Below, piece after piece: positions 57,110 to 64,000 of a stretch of DNA of 64,000 nucleotides. The DNA lies in the NCBI GenBank assembly GCA_947627575.1, contig CANQWN010000002.1:124001-188000 (forward strand), given 5' to 3'. The position numbers and the translations under genes were made by a program. The notes below the pieces were generated by a model. The model ran no database searches and was not told the DNA's origin. It worked only from the letters and a program-made list of their open reading frames with translations. The DNA is from an uncultured Clostridia bacterium. Its GTDB lineage: Bacteria > Bacillota > Clostridia > Christensenellales > Borkfalkiaceae. The number at the start of each line of letters is the position of its first letter. Position 1 is the first letter of the stretch.

Positions 57110-57837
57110 TGCAGGGCGTCCTTCAACTTTTCGAGAATTTTACGCTCTGCGCGGGACACGAACATCTGGCTTACGCCCAAAATCCTGCCCACCTCCGACT
57201 GTGATTTGCCCTGTGCGAAACGCAGGTTTACCACCTGTTTTTCCATAGGGTCAAGCTTATCTATTTCCGCCCGCAACGATTCGTTGTCCTCAAATTGTTC
57301 AAAGCCGTCGCCGTCGTCGGGTATAAAATCGTACAACATTCCCTCGCTTTCGCCGTCTCCGCCCGAAACCTTGGAATCGAGGCTGACGGGGGCGCGGTAT
57401 TCCAGCGCTTCCTGCACAAGTTCTTCGGAAGCGCCCAACTTTTCCGAAAGGTATTTAACCGTGGGCTTTTTGCCGTACTCTTTGAAATATTCGTTGCTTT
57501 CCTCACGCACTTTAACCGCGAGGGAATACACCCTGCGCGGCAGGCGCACCGCACGGGAATAATCGCGGAAATAATTTTTCAGCATACCCGTTATGGTGGG
57601 GGTTACGAAAGTGGTGAACTGCGCGCCCATATCGGGGTCGTAACGTTCCACGCCCGCAATAAGCCCTTCCGAAGCCACCTGAAACAGGTCGTCGTATTCC
57701 ACTCCCCTGCCTACAAATTTTTTGGCGAGAATTTCGGCGACGTATATGTATTTTTCGACGATGGCGTTGCGCAGGGAAATATCGCGCGTTTTGCGGTATT
57801 CCCTGAACATTTGCATCTCCTTGCTGTCCTCGGTCAT
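57106..57837 (-). CDS. SigB/SigF-subfamily RNA polymerase sigma factor
   Basis: 243 residues with regions 2 (GRGVEYDDLFQVASEGLIAGVERYD, FTTFVTPTITGMLKNYFRD), 3 (VRLPRRVYSLAVKV) and 4 (VVNLRFAQGKSQSEVGRILGVSQMFVSRAERKI). The TPTITGMLKNYFRD and xxxLPRR segments resemble stress SigB more than SigF. Gene order STAS, ATPase-fold, sigma matches rsbV-rsbW-sigB and spoIIAA-AB-AC. I take the ATG at 57835-57837, overlapping the upstream stop. SigF cannot be excluded without a tree; no other sigF is in the window. Confidence 0.85.
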   Translation of the reverse strand: MTEDSKEMQMFREYRKTRDISLRNAIVEKYIYVAEILAKKFVGRGVEYDDLFQVASEGLIAGVERYDPDMGAQFTTFVTPTITGMLKNYFRDYSRAVRLPRRVYSLAVKVREESNEYFKEYGKKPTVKYLSEKLGASEELVQEALEYRAPVSLDSKVSGGDGESEGMLYDFIPDDGDGFEQFEDNESLRAEIDKLDPMEKQVVNLRFAQGKSQSEVGRILGVSQMFVSRAERKILEKLKDALQ

Positions 57838-58181
57838 ACTTCCAAAGTCACCTTGTTTATAACGCCTTTCACGCGGGAAATGTCGCACTTGCCGACGAGT
57901 GCGGATATCAGCGACAGCGAGAGGGCGTTTTCACATTCGGCGGGCGTTCCGCCCGTACCCGATATTTCGGCGCGCACGCCGTCCTGCGAGGAAAACACCG
58001 CCTTTACCCTTTCAAAGCCGCCGTTTTTAAGTATAAGCGCGCTTTCAGTTACGCAAAGTTTAAAATCCTCTATCCCGTCCAGATCCATATCCGCGGACGA
58101 GCAAACCGCCCCGGCTACGAGGCGCAACGCCGTAAAATACCCGTCGTCCGACAGGTTGAATTCAACGATGAAATCTTTCAT
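57834..58181 (-). CDS. Degenerate RsbW-like protein
   Basis: 115 residues in the position of rsbW/spoIIAB. The fold start (FKLCVTESALILKNGG) aligns with the N-box of anti-sigma kinases, but the conserved Asn/His are lost, and no Gly-rich ATP lid is seen; the matching stretch is LSLSLISALVG. Probably no longer an ATP-using kinase. It may still bind sigma or the STAS protein. It overlaps both neighbours by 4 nt. Confidence 0.65.
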   Translation of the reverse strand: MKDFIVEFNLSDDGYFTALRLVAGAVCSSADMDLDGIEDFKLCVTESALILKNGGFERVKAVFSSQDGVRAEISGTGGTPAECENALSLSLISALVGKCDISRVKGVINKVTLEV

Positions 58182-58486
58182 CTCTCTATCCTCATAAGCG
58201 TATCAAGCGCGCATATTTCAAAAAGTTTTCTTATACGGGGCTGAACTTTTACCAAAGTTACCGTATGCGAATTGGCTTTAAGCTGCTTTACTATCTTTAC
58301 GAAAGTGCCCAAAGTGGTGCTGTCGATAAAAGTGAGCGCGGCGCAATCGAAAACTATGTTTTTGGGGTCGTGAAGATAAGCCGCCTTAACTTCCTCGTAA
58401 AAATTTTCGCTTGCGGAAGAATCGATTTCGCCCGAGAGCGTGAAGCACAGTTCGTCCTGTGCGGAAATAAGTTTTACCTGTTGCAT
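58178..58486 (-). CDS. STAS-domain anti-anti-sigma factor (RsbV/SpoIIAA-like)
   Basis: 102 residues, a single STAS domain. LSGEIDSSASENF and the phosphorylation loop FIDSTTLGTFVKI (Ser in DSTTLG) match anti-anti-sigma factors that free the sigma factor when dephosphorylated. First gene of the operon, with promoter upstream. Confidence 0.88.
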   Translation of the reverse strand: MQQVKLISAQDELCFTLSGEIDSSASENFYEEVKAAYLHDPKNIVFDCAALTFIDSTTLGTFVKIVKQLKANSHTVTLVKVQPRIRKLFEICALDTLMRIER

Positions 58487-58565
58487 AAATTACCTTTTTG
58501 ACGTTTTTAAACGGCTTTACCGCGCAGAAGTGCGGCGGAAAAGCTGCCTTTTGTTTTTCACTATT

Positions 58566-58594
58566 ATTTTATAACCATTTGCAGAAGTTGTCAA
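58566..58594 (-). promoter_or_regulatory. SigA-type promoter of the partner-switching operon
   Basis: TTGACA (58589-58594), 17-bp spacer, TAAAAT (58566-58571) on the minus strand; leader about 70 nt. It reads back-to-back with the citrate synthase promoter, with 23 bp between the two -35 boxes. Confidence 0.65.
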
Positions 58595-58617
58595 TACCCT
58601 TTTAAACGCATTTGCGT

Positions 58618-58646
58618 TTGACAACGGGGCGGCTATATGGTAAAAT
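58618..58646 (+). promoter_or_regulatory. SigA-type promoter of the citrate synthase gene
   Basis: TTGACA (58618-58623), 17-bp spacer, TAAAAT (58641-58646), then a CGGAG ribosome site and the ATG at 58677. Confidence 0.65.
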
Positions 58647-58676
58647 ATCTGTAAAATTCACCACGCGGAGCTTGAT

Positions 58677-60050
58677 ATGGACTTTAACGAGGCGAACTTT
58701 ATCGTCAAATACTCGCACAAACTTTCCGAACTTGCAAAAGTTTCGGCTGTGGAAGGCGGCATAAACCCCGAACTTTACGAAAAATACGAAGTTTACAGGG
58801 GTCTGCGCGACAAAAACGGCAAGGGCGTGCTGTGCGGGCTTACCGAAATTTCGGAAGTGACGGGCTGGGAAACAGAAAACGGCGTGCGCAAACCCGTGGA
58901 GGGCGTGCTGTGCTATCAGGGCTACAACGTGAAAGACCTTGTGGCGAACAGCGTGAAGGAAAACAGGTTCGGCTTTGAAGAGACGGCGTTTTTACTGCTA
59001 TTCGGCAGATTGCCCGATCTTAAAGAATACAAAGATTTTTGCGAAATGCTTTCCGATTTCAGGGTTCTGCCACGCAATTTTGCGCGCGACGTGATAATGA
59101 AGGCGCCCAGCAGAGATATAATGAATATGCTGGCGAGGTGCGTGCTTAACCTTTACAGCTACGACCCCGATCCGGACAACGTTTCGCTTTCCAACGTGTT
59201 GCGCCAAAGCGTTTCGCTGATTGCAACCTTCCCCCTTATGGCGGCTTACAGTTACAGGGCGTACCGCTATTACAACACAAACGACGGTTCGCTTGTGATA
59301 CATAAGCCCGTGGCGGAATATTCGCACGCGCAGAACATACTGCATATTTTGAGGAAAGATTCTTCCTTTACCGATCTGGAAGCGAAAGTGCTGGACATCG
59401 CGCTTACCCTGCACGCAGATCACGGCGGCGGCAACGCCTCCACTTTTACCAACCACCTTGCAACGTCCACCGGGACGGATACCTATTCTGCGGTGGCGGC
59501 TTCGCTCGGCTCGCTGAAAGGTCCCAAACACGGCGGCGCGAACATCAAAGTTATGCAGATGTTCGAGAACATAAAGGAAAACGTGAAAAACCCTTCGGCG
59601 AAAAACGTAACCGACTACGTAAGAAAAATACTTGCCAAAAAGGCGTTTGACAGGACGGGGCTTGTTTACGGAATGGGGCACGCTGTGTACACCCTTTCCG
59701 ATCCGAGGGCGGAAATTTTGAAGCTGTACGCGGGAAAATTGGCGATAGAAAAGGGGCGCGAGGAAGAATTTGCGCTGTACGACACCGTGGCTACCGCCGC
59801 CGCTCAACTTATACGGGAACAGAAAAACCTGAACAAACCCGTAACGCCCAACGTGGACTTTTATTCCGGCTTTGTATATTCGATGCTGAACCTGCCCACC
59901 GAACTGTACACCCCGCTTTTCGCCGTTTCGAGAATTGCGGGCTGGTCCGCGCACAGAATGGAAGAACTGCGCAACGGAAACAAGATAATCCGCCCCGCAT
60001 ATCAATGCGTGCGCGACAGAAAAAAATACGTACCCATAGACGAAAGATAA
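58677..60050 (+). CDS. Citrate synthase
   Basis: Condenses acetyl-CoA and oxaloacetate. 457 residues with the catalytic histidines in LTLHADHGGGNAS and YGMGHAVYTLSDPR and the Asp in NVDFYSGFVY. It belongs to the longer citrate synthase type found in Clostridia, with a 50-residue N-terminal extension. Single-gene unit with its own promoter and bidirectional terminator; no aconitase or isocitrate dehydrogenase gene is near, so it may serve glutamate synthesis. 2-Methylcitrate synthase is the main alternative. Confidence 0.92.
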   Translation: MDFNEANFIVKYSHKLSELAKVSAVEGGINPELYEKYEVYRGLRDKNGKGVLCGLTEISEVTGWETENGVRKPVEGVLCYQGYNVKDLVANSVKENRFGFEETAFLLLFGRLPDLKEYKDFCEMLSDFRVLPRNFARDVIMKAPSRDIMNMLARCVLNLYSYDPDPDNVSLSNVLRQSVSLIATFPLMAAYSYRAYRYYNTNDGSLVIHKPVAEYSHAQNILHILRKDSSFTDLEAKVLDIALTLHADHGGGNASTFTNHLATSTGTDTYSAVAASLGSLKGPKHGGANIKVMQMFENIKENVKNPSAKNVTDYVRKILAKKAFDRTGLVYGMGHAVYTLSDPRAEILKLYAGKLAIEKGREEEFALYDTVATAAAQLIREQKNLNKPVTPNVDFYSGFVYSMLNLPTELYTPLFAVSRIAGWSAHRMEELRNGNKIIRPAYQCVRDRKKYVPIDER

Positions 60051-60081
60051 AACCCGCGGCTTTAAAGCCGCGGGCTTTTTT
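60051..60081. terminator. Bidirectional terminator between citrate synthase and pseudouridine synthase genes
   Basis: AACCCGCGGCTTT/AAAGCCGCGGGCTTTTTT: an 11-bp stem with T runs on both strands, between convergent genes. Confidence 0.85.
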
Positions 60082-60874
60082 ACATTTCGGGGGTTTGGCA
60101 ACTTTCAAAAGTTTTGCCTTTAAGATAGCTTAAAGCCCCGTCCGCCGTAAGGGTTATGCTTTTGGAAACAAGCCGCTGGCGGGCGGCTGAGTATTTTTTG
60201 TTGAGAGCGGCGTCACCGTACTTGCCGTCGCCCAGAACGGGACAACCGACATACGCGAGGTGGGCGCGTATCTGATGAGTTTTGCCCGTATGCAAGATAA
60301 CCTCGCACAAAGCCAAACCGCCGCAACGCTTTAAAACCCTGTATTCTGTTATTATTTCCGCGCCTTCCCTGCCCACTTTAACCAAAGAACGCTTTTCGTC
60401 CTTTAAAAGCGCGGCTTTAAGCACCGCGCTGTCCGACGCAAAATTATCCGCGCAGACGGCGAGGTATTTTTTTATTACTTTTTTTTGCTTGAACGCCTTT
60501 TCAAGCTGTTCGAGGGCAAAGGCGTTTTTGGCGAATAAAATTACGCCCGCGGTGTTTCTGTCAAGCCTGTGCGCGGGGAACGCGCCCAACTCGCACGAAA
60601 GCGCCTCGGTGGACACGCCCGAAACCTTATCGGCGGCTATTATATTTTCGTCCTCGTAAATCACCGTATGGCTGGAAACGCTTTCCTGTTTGGGCGTGGT
60701 GTAGTAGGTAACCACGTCCCCGGCGCAAACGGGCGCATTTTTTCTTACGCGCGCGCCGTTTATCTTTATGTCCCCGCAACGCAAAAGCGCCGCGAAGCAA
60801 AAACTGCCCTGCGGGTAAGTGTAATCGGTGAACTTTTTAAGATCTCCGTCGCGATCTACCGTAAAAACTTTCAT
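60080..60874 (-). CDS. RluA-family pseudouridine synthase
   Basis: 264 residues. An S4-like N-terminal stretch (GDIKINGARVRKNAPVCAGDVV) and the RluA catalytic domain with AHRLDRNTAGVILFAK (catalytic Asp), KKYLAV and HTGKTHQIRAHLAYVGCPVLGDGKYG. The ATG at 60872-60874 overlaps the feoB stop (ATGA); longer in-frame starts upstream would lie inside feoB. Which rRNA or tRNA uridine it modifies is unknown. Confidence 0.9.
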   Translation of the reverse strand: MKVFTVDRDGDLKKFTDYTYPQGSFCFAALLRCGDIKINGARVRKNAPVCAGDVVTYYTTPKQESVSSHTVIYEDENIIAADKVSGVSTEALSCELGAFPAHRLDRNTAGVILFAKNAFALEQLEKAFKQKKVIKKYLAVCADNFASDSAVLKAALLKDEKRSLVKVGREGAEIITEYRVLKRCGGLALCEVILHTGKTHQIRAHLAYVGCPVLGDGKYGDAALNKKYSAARQRLVSKSITLTADGALSYLKGKTFESCQTPEM

Positions 60875-62505
60875 AGCGATGAAACAAAATATACCGCGTA
60901 ACTTGCAAGAAACGCGATAAGCGTTTGAAACAGCACGCACTGCAACGTAAATTTACAGCCCTCTTCCCTTACGCTTGCGGCAAACGCCGAAACGCAGGCG
61001 GGGCAGGCGAGTATGAATACGCACAGGGCAAGCGCGGCACCCGTAGTAAGTCCCGCGCCCAACGGCATAAGCATACCCACGGCGGCGGCTACGTTTTCCT
61101 TTGCTATTATCCCGCATAGCGCGGCGTAGGCTATCCGCCAATCGTCCACGCCCATCGGGCGGAACAGCGGCAACAGAAAGCCGCTTATCCTGCTTAATAT
61201 GCTCTCCTCCGGCGCAACGTAGCAAAACCCGGGCGAGAAATGGGAAAGAAACCAGGACAGCACGCAAAACGCCGTAACTATCCCCGTCACCTTAATTATA
61301 AACCCTTTCAGATAAAAATACAACTTAATTGTCACAGCTTTGAACGACGGAAAAAAGACGGGGGCAACTTCATACAGCAACCCCTCCTTTCCGCCCTTCA
61401 AAAGCACGGAAAACAGCAAACTTAACCCCACCCCGCAAAAGTACAGCGCGACGAGCGGCGGGAAGGGATTTTCAAACACGGGGGAAAGAAAGGTTAAAAA
61501 CACGGGCAGTTTTGCCGAACAGGGAATGTACGGCAATACGAATATGGTGCGGCGGCGGGCGGAGCGCGAAACATAGCCGCGGGTTGTGGCAATCGCCGCC
61601 GAAGTGCAACCGAAGCCCGATACAAGGGTGAACGCCGCCCTGCCCGAAAGGTTTACTTTGGCAAACAGTCCGTCCGTGCAAAAGGACAGCGCGGAAGTTA
61701 TTCCGCTTTCGTCAAGCAATGTAAGAAACATATACAGAAAGGCGAGTTGCGGGATGAAACTTATCACCCCGCCCGCGCCGCCGAAAACGCCCTCTTCCAA
61801 AAGTGAGATAACCGCCTCGTTGCGCATCTCACCCGTGATAAGCGCGCACAGCGAATTAAGCCCGCGCTGGGTAAGCCCCTTTAAAAGCGCGCCCGGCATC
61901 CCCGGGAAAAAGGCGAAAAAGAACATAAAAATTATCGCCGCAACAAAAAAAATCAACGCGAAAAAGCGGTTGTAAAACAACTTGTCCGCACGCGATAATT
62001 TGCAATTACCCCCAACATATGCCTCATCTAACGGCATTTCGCGCTTTATTACGGGCGCAAACCCGCCGTCCGATAGCAGTTTTTTGAATTTTGACGGGGG
62101 CATATCGCAAACGGGCGCGCCGAGGATGGAGGAAAGTTTTTTTGCGTCGATAAATCCGCCCCGCCTTTTAAGCGCGCGCGTTTTTGTGACGTACACCACC
62201 ACCCGCTTGCCGGAAGAAATAAGTTCGCGGGTGAGCGACAAAGAATTTTCCAATGTAAGCGCGTCCACCACGTTTACGACGAGGTCTGCGGCGGAAATTT
62301 CCTTCGCCGCCTCCTGTTCTTCCATCGAATAGGCGGAAAGCGAATACAGCCCCGGGGCGTCCGAAAAGACGTTTTTGCCGCATTTTTTGCGCGTAGCCGC
62401 GGTAGTTACGCCGTGGAAATTGCCCGTGCGCAGGTTGCTGTGCGTGAGGTAATTGAAGAGGGTTGTTTTACCCGCGTTGGGGTTGCCTGCAAGCACTATC
62501 AGCAA
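60871..62505 (-). CDS. feoB: FeoB-like ferrous iron transporter, reduced, with altered G4 motif
   Basis: 544 residues against 650-770 for typical FeoB. G1 GNPNAGKTT (7-15), G2 Thr in HGVTT and G3 DAPGLY (49-54) are intact. The G4 site (NxxD in FeoB) reads TKTR (107-110), so guanine recognition is doubtful. The helical GDI-like region is very short. The membrane part has two Gate-type cores (GGAGGVISFIPQLAFLYMFL, and the GLIAKENVAA-like GIIAKENVAAAVGML). Start is TTG with GAGGTG upstream, overlapping feoA by 7 nt. Iron specificity is inferred from family and feoA. Confidence 0.83.
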   Translation of the reverse strand: MLIVLAGNPNAGKTTLFNYLTHSNLRTGNFHGVTTAATRKKCGKNVFSDAPGLYSLSAYSMEEQEAAKEISAADLVVNVVDALTLENSLSLTRELISSGKRVVVYVTKTRALKRRGGFIDAKKLSSILGAPVCDMPPSKFKKLLSDGGFAPVIKREMPLDEAYVGGNCKLSRADKLFYNRFFALIFFVAAIIFMFFFAFFPGMPGALLKGLTQRGLNSLCALITGEMRNEAVISLLEEGVFGGAGGVISFIPQLAFLYMFLTLLDESGITSALSFCTDGLFAKVNLSGRAAFTLVSGFGCTSAAIATTRGYVSRSARRRTIFVLPYIPCSAKLPVFLTFLSPVFENPFPPLVALYFCGVGLSLLFSVLLKGGKEGLLYEVAPVFFPSFKAVTIKLYFYLKGFIIKVTGIVTAFCVLSWFLSHFSPGFCYVAPEESILSRISGFLLPLFRPMGVDDWRIAYAALCGIIAKENVAAAVGMLMPLGAGLTTGAALALCVFILACPACVSAFAASVREEGCKFTLQCVLFQTLIAFLASYAVYFVSSL

Positions 62506-62723
62506 GGTTGCACCTCTATCCTTTCGGCAAGGCTTTTCCTCAACCCCACGCGCGCCCCGCCGCTTACAAGCAAAATAGCGCCCCTGAATAGCGAAAAGCC
62601 GACGGCGGTTACTATACTGCCGTTGCGTATGCCCAACGCGCCGAGGCGGGCGGCAAGACTGCCGTATGCGCTTACCGAAACCACCTGCGCGCTTTCGCCC
62701 GGTTTAAGATTAAAAGCGGTCAT
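62499..62723 (-). CDS. feoA: FeoA-like SH3-domain protein
   Basis: 74 residues, a single FeoA beta-barrel (LKPGESAQVVSVSAYGSLAARLGALGIRNGSIVTAVGFSLFRGAILLV). It stimulates FeoB in known systems. The start codon is inside a perfect inverted repeat and has no Shine-Dalgarno sequence. Confidence 0.88.
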   Translation of the reverse strand: MTAFNLKPGESAQVVSVSAYGSLAARLGALGIRNGSIVTAVGFSLFRGAILLVSGGARVGLRKSLAERIEVQPC

Positions 62724-62744
62724 AGTATAAACTATGACCGCTTT
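62713..62744 (-). promoter_or_regulatory. Perfect 14-bp inverted repeat over the feoA start codon
   Basis: AAAGCGGTCATAGT, 4-nt centre, and exact complement. On the minus strand the hairpin is followed by TTTTAAT, so it may be the ileS terminator, a block on feoA translation, or an operator. It does not resemble a Fur box. Confidence 0.5.
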
Positions 62745-62763
62745 GAGGCAAAAATGAAATTTT

Positions 62764-64000
62764 TTATGCTTTTACTATGGTGATTACCGCTTTTTCACCG
62801 TTTATGCTCTGTTCCCGGCAGAAACCTTCCGCACTGCCCTCCGTCACCTCTTCGGCGAGGACGTCCGCGGCAAACGAACCGCTTTTGAACACTTGCAGGC
62901 ATTTGCCCGAAGCGAGGTAATACACCTTTATCCTGTCCGTAACCTCAAAACCTGCTTCCTTGCGCATATTCTGGATTTTGGAAACTATCTCGCGCGAAAC
63001 GCCCTCCTCTATAAGCTCGTCGGTAAGCGTTGCGTCGAGGGCGACCGTTATCCCGCCGTCCTGCGCGGCGACATAGCCGTTTGCGCTTTCGGTGAAAATC
63101 TGCAAGTCCTCCGCGGCGAGGGTTATGCCACCTTCCATTTGGTAAACGCCGCCGTCCTTGACGGCTTCCACCACTTCGCGCGCGTTGCAACTGCCGAGGA
63201 AAGCCGAAATTTCGCCCAACCTTTTGCCGTATTTGGGACCGAGCGTCTTTAATTGGGGTTTAAGTTTGAAACTTATATATTTGCCCGCGTCCGAAGCAAA
63301 TTCCATCGCCTTTACGTTAAGCTCTTCGAGGACGATGCACTTTTCCTCTTCCGAAAGGGTTACTTCCTTATCCGAAACCACCGCCATTTTGGCAAGCGGC
63401 TGTCTGTTTTTGATATTGCCGGCGTTTCTTGCCGCCCTGCCCACAGCAACTATATCCAGAACTTCTTCCATTCCCTCTTCCAGCTTTTTGTCGATATATT
63501 TTTCGTCGCATACGGGGAATGAGCAAAGATGCACGCTTTTGGGGCTTGACGGGCAGAAAGCGGGGACGAGGTTGAGATACATCATTTCCGCGATAAACGG
63601 GGTGTAAGGCGCGGTAAGTTTTGCAAGCGTTACAAGCACGGTGTACAGTACTGTGTACGCCGCCGCCTTGTCCTCCGTCATATCCTTGCCCCAATACCTG
63701 TCTCTGCCGCGGCGCACGTACCAATTGGAAAGCACCTCGGTAAATTCCTGCAAGGCGCGGGAACTTTCAAAAATTTCATAGCGGGCGAGGCTTTCGTCCA
63801 CGAATTTTATCAGGCTGTTCAGGCGGGAAAGTATCCATTTATCCATCAGCGACAGCTTACATTTTGCAAGGGAATACTCCGCGGGATTATAGCCGTCTAT
63901 TTCGGCGTACAGGGTGAAGAATGCGTACGTGTTCCAAAGCGTGCCTATATACTTGCGCTGTGCCTCGGACACGGCTTCCTCATAAAAGCGCGAGGGCAGC
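62764..64000 (-). CDS. ileS: Isoleucyl-tRNA synthetase, C-terminal part (cut by window edge)
   Basis: About 412 codons remain, open to base 64000 (LPSRFYEEAVSEAQRKYIGTLWNTY at the edge). This covers the end of the catalytic domain (KCKLSLMDKWILSRLN), the anticodon-binding helical bundle (VLSNWYVRRGRDRYWGKDM and LTAPYTPFIAEMMY) and a long C-terminal extension (GGITVALDATLTDELIEEGVSREIVSKIQNMRKEAGFEVTDRIKV). The extension and sequence style fit the IleS2 (eukaryote-like) type. The KMSKS loop and any T-box leader are outside the window. Confidence 0.93.
   Translation of the reverse strand, partial: LPSRFYEEAVSEAQRKYIGTLWNTYAFFTLYAEIDGYNPAEYSLAKCKLSLMDKWILSRLNSLIKFVDESLARYEIFESSRALQEFTEVLSNWYVRRGRDRYWGKDMTEDKAAAYTVLYTVLVTLAKLTAPYTPFIAEMMYLNLVPAFCPSSPKSVHLCSFPVCDEKYIDKKLEEGMEEVLDIVAVGRAARNAGNIKNRQPLAKMAVVSDKEVTLSEEEKCIVLEELNVKAMEFASDAGKYISFKLKPQLKTLGPKYGKRLGEISAFLGSCNAREVVEAVKDGGVYQMEGGITLAAEDLQIFTESANGYVAAQDGGITVALDATLTDELIEEGVSREIVSKIQNMRKEAGFEVTDRIKVYYLASGKCLQVFKSGSFAADVLAEEVTEGSAEGFCREQSINGEKAVITIVKA

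Noticed and set aside
1-64000. CRISPR arrays, tRNA and rRNA genes
   Set aside because: No regularly spaced repeats and no cloverleaf or rRNA-like stretches were found by eye; a dedicated scan (e.g. tRNAscan, CRISPR finder) was not possible.

Overview
The window looks like chromosome of a spore-forming member of the Clostridia (Firmicutes), probably a gut-type lineage. It carries sigG, sigE, spoIIGA, spoVT, a SpoVB-type flippase, yqfC/yqfD, ylbJ and a PdaB-type deacetylase, all typical of endospore formers, plus the Firmicutes gene string yqfC-yqfD-phoH-pgpH-ybeY-era-yqzL-recO. Most core genes lie on the minus strand in tightly packed or overlapping operons. I cannot name a species.

Layout: 1-6128 holds sporulation genes (sigG partial, sigE, spoIIGA), dusB, yabN, the flippase and spoVT. 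6.3-16.8 kb is an AT-rich accessory island: a decayed IS200/IS605-type transposase, a three-gene operon that I read as a pPIWI-RE module (PIWI-like protein, DinG-type helicase, PD-(D/E)XK nuclease) behind a structured leader with a terminator at its ribosome binding site, a MATE-type transporter, and an HTH/HipA-like kinase pair with a palindromic operator. 16.9-24.2 kb holds a DUF819 permease, a GNAT-like acyltransferase, lgt, a two-OB-fold SSB-like protein, pdaB, rarA and a patatin. ylbJ runs the other way at 24.2 kb. 25.1-30.7 kb is one probable eight-gene operon (bioY, alr, 5-FCL, a membrane protein, rsmD, coaD, aroF, pheA). 30.8-36.0 kb has a Wzz-like protein, a small foreign-looking cassette flanked by a duplicated ppdK 3' end, and ppdK. 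36.2-42.0 kb is the recO-to-yqfC string.

42.1-51.7 kb is one 3190-codon gene for a giant repeat-rich lipoprotein. It is divergent from a MinD-like/MinE-like pair whose MinD has lost its P-loop lysine. Then come an S41 protease lipoprotein co-transcribed with a PucR-type HTH/coiled-coil protein, an orphan membrane protein, a SigB-type partner-switching operon with two anti-sigma-like ATPase-fold proteins, citrate synthase, an RluA-family pseudouridine synthase, a reduced FeoB with an altered G4 motif, FeoA, and the 3' part of ileS.

The most interesting items are the pPIWI-RE operon and its leader, the giant lipoprotein, the duplicated ppdK end around a cassette, the degenerate MinDE pair, and several genes whose -10 box sits 7-13 nt from the start codon, implying leaderless or nearly leaderless mRNAs. 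No rRNA, tRNA or CRISPR array was recognised.
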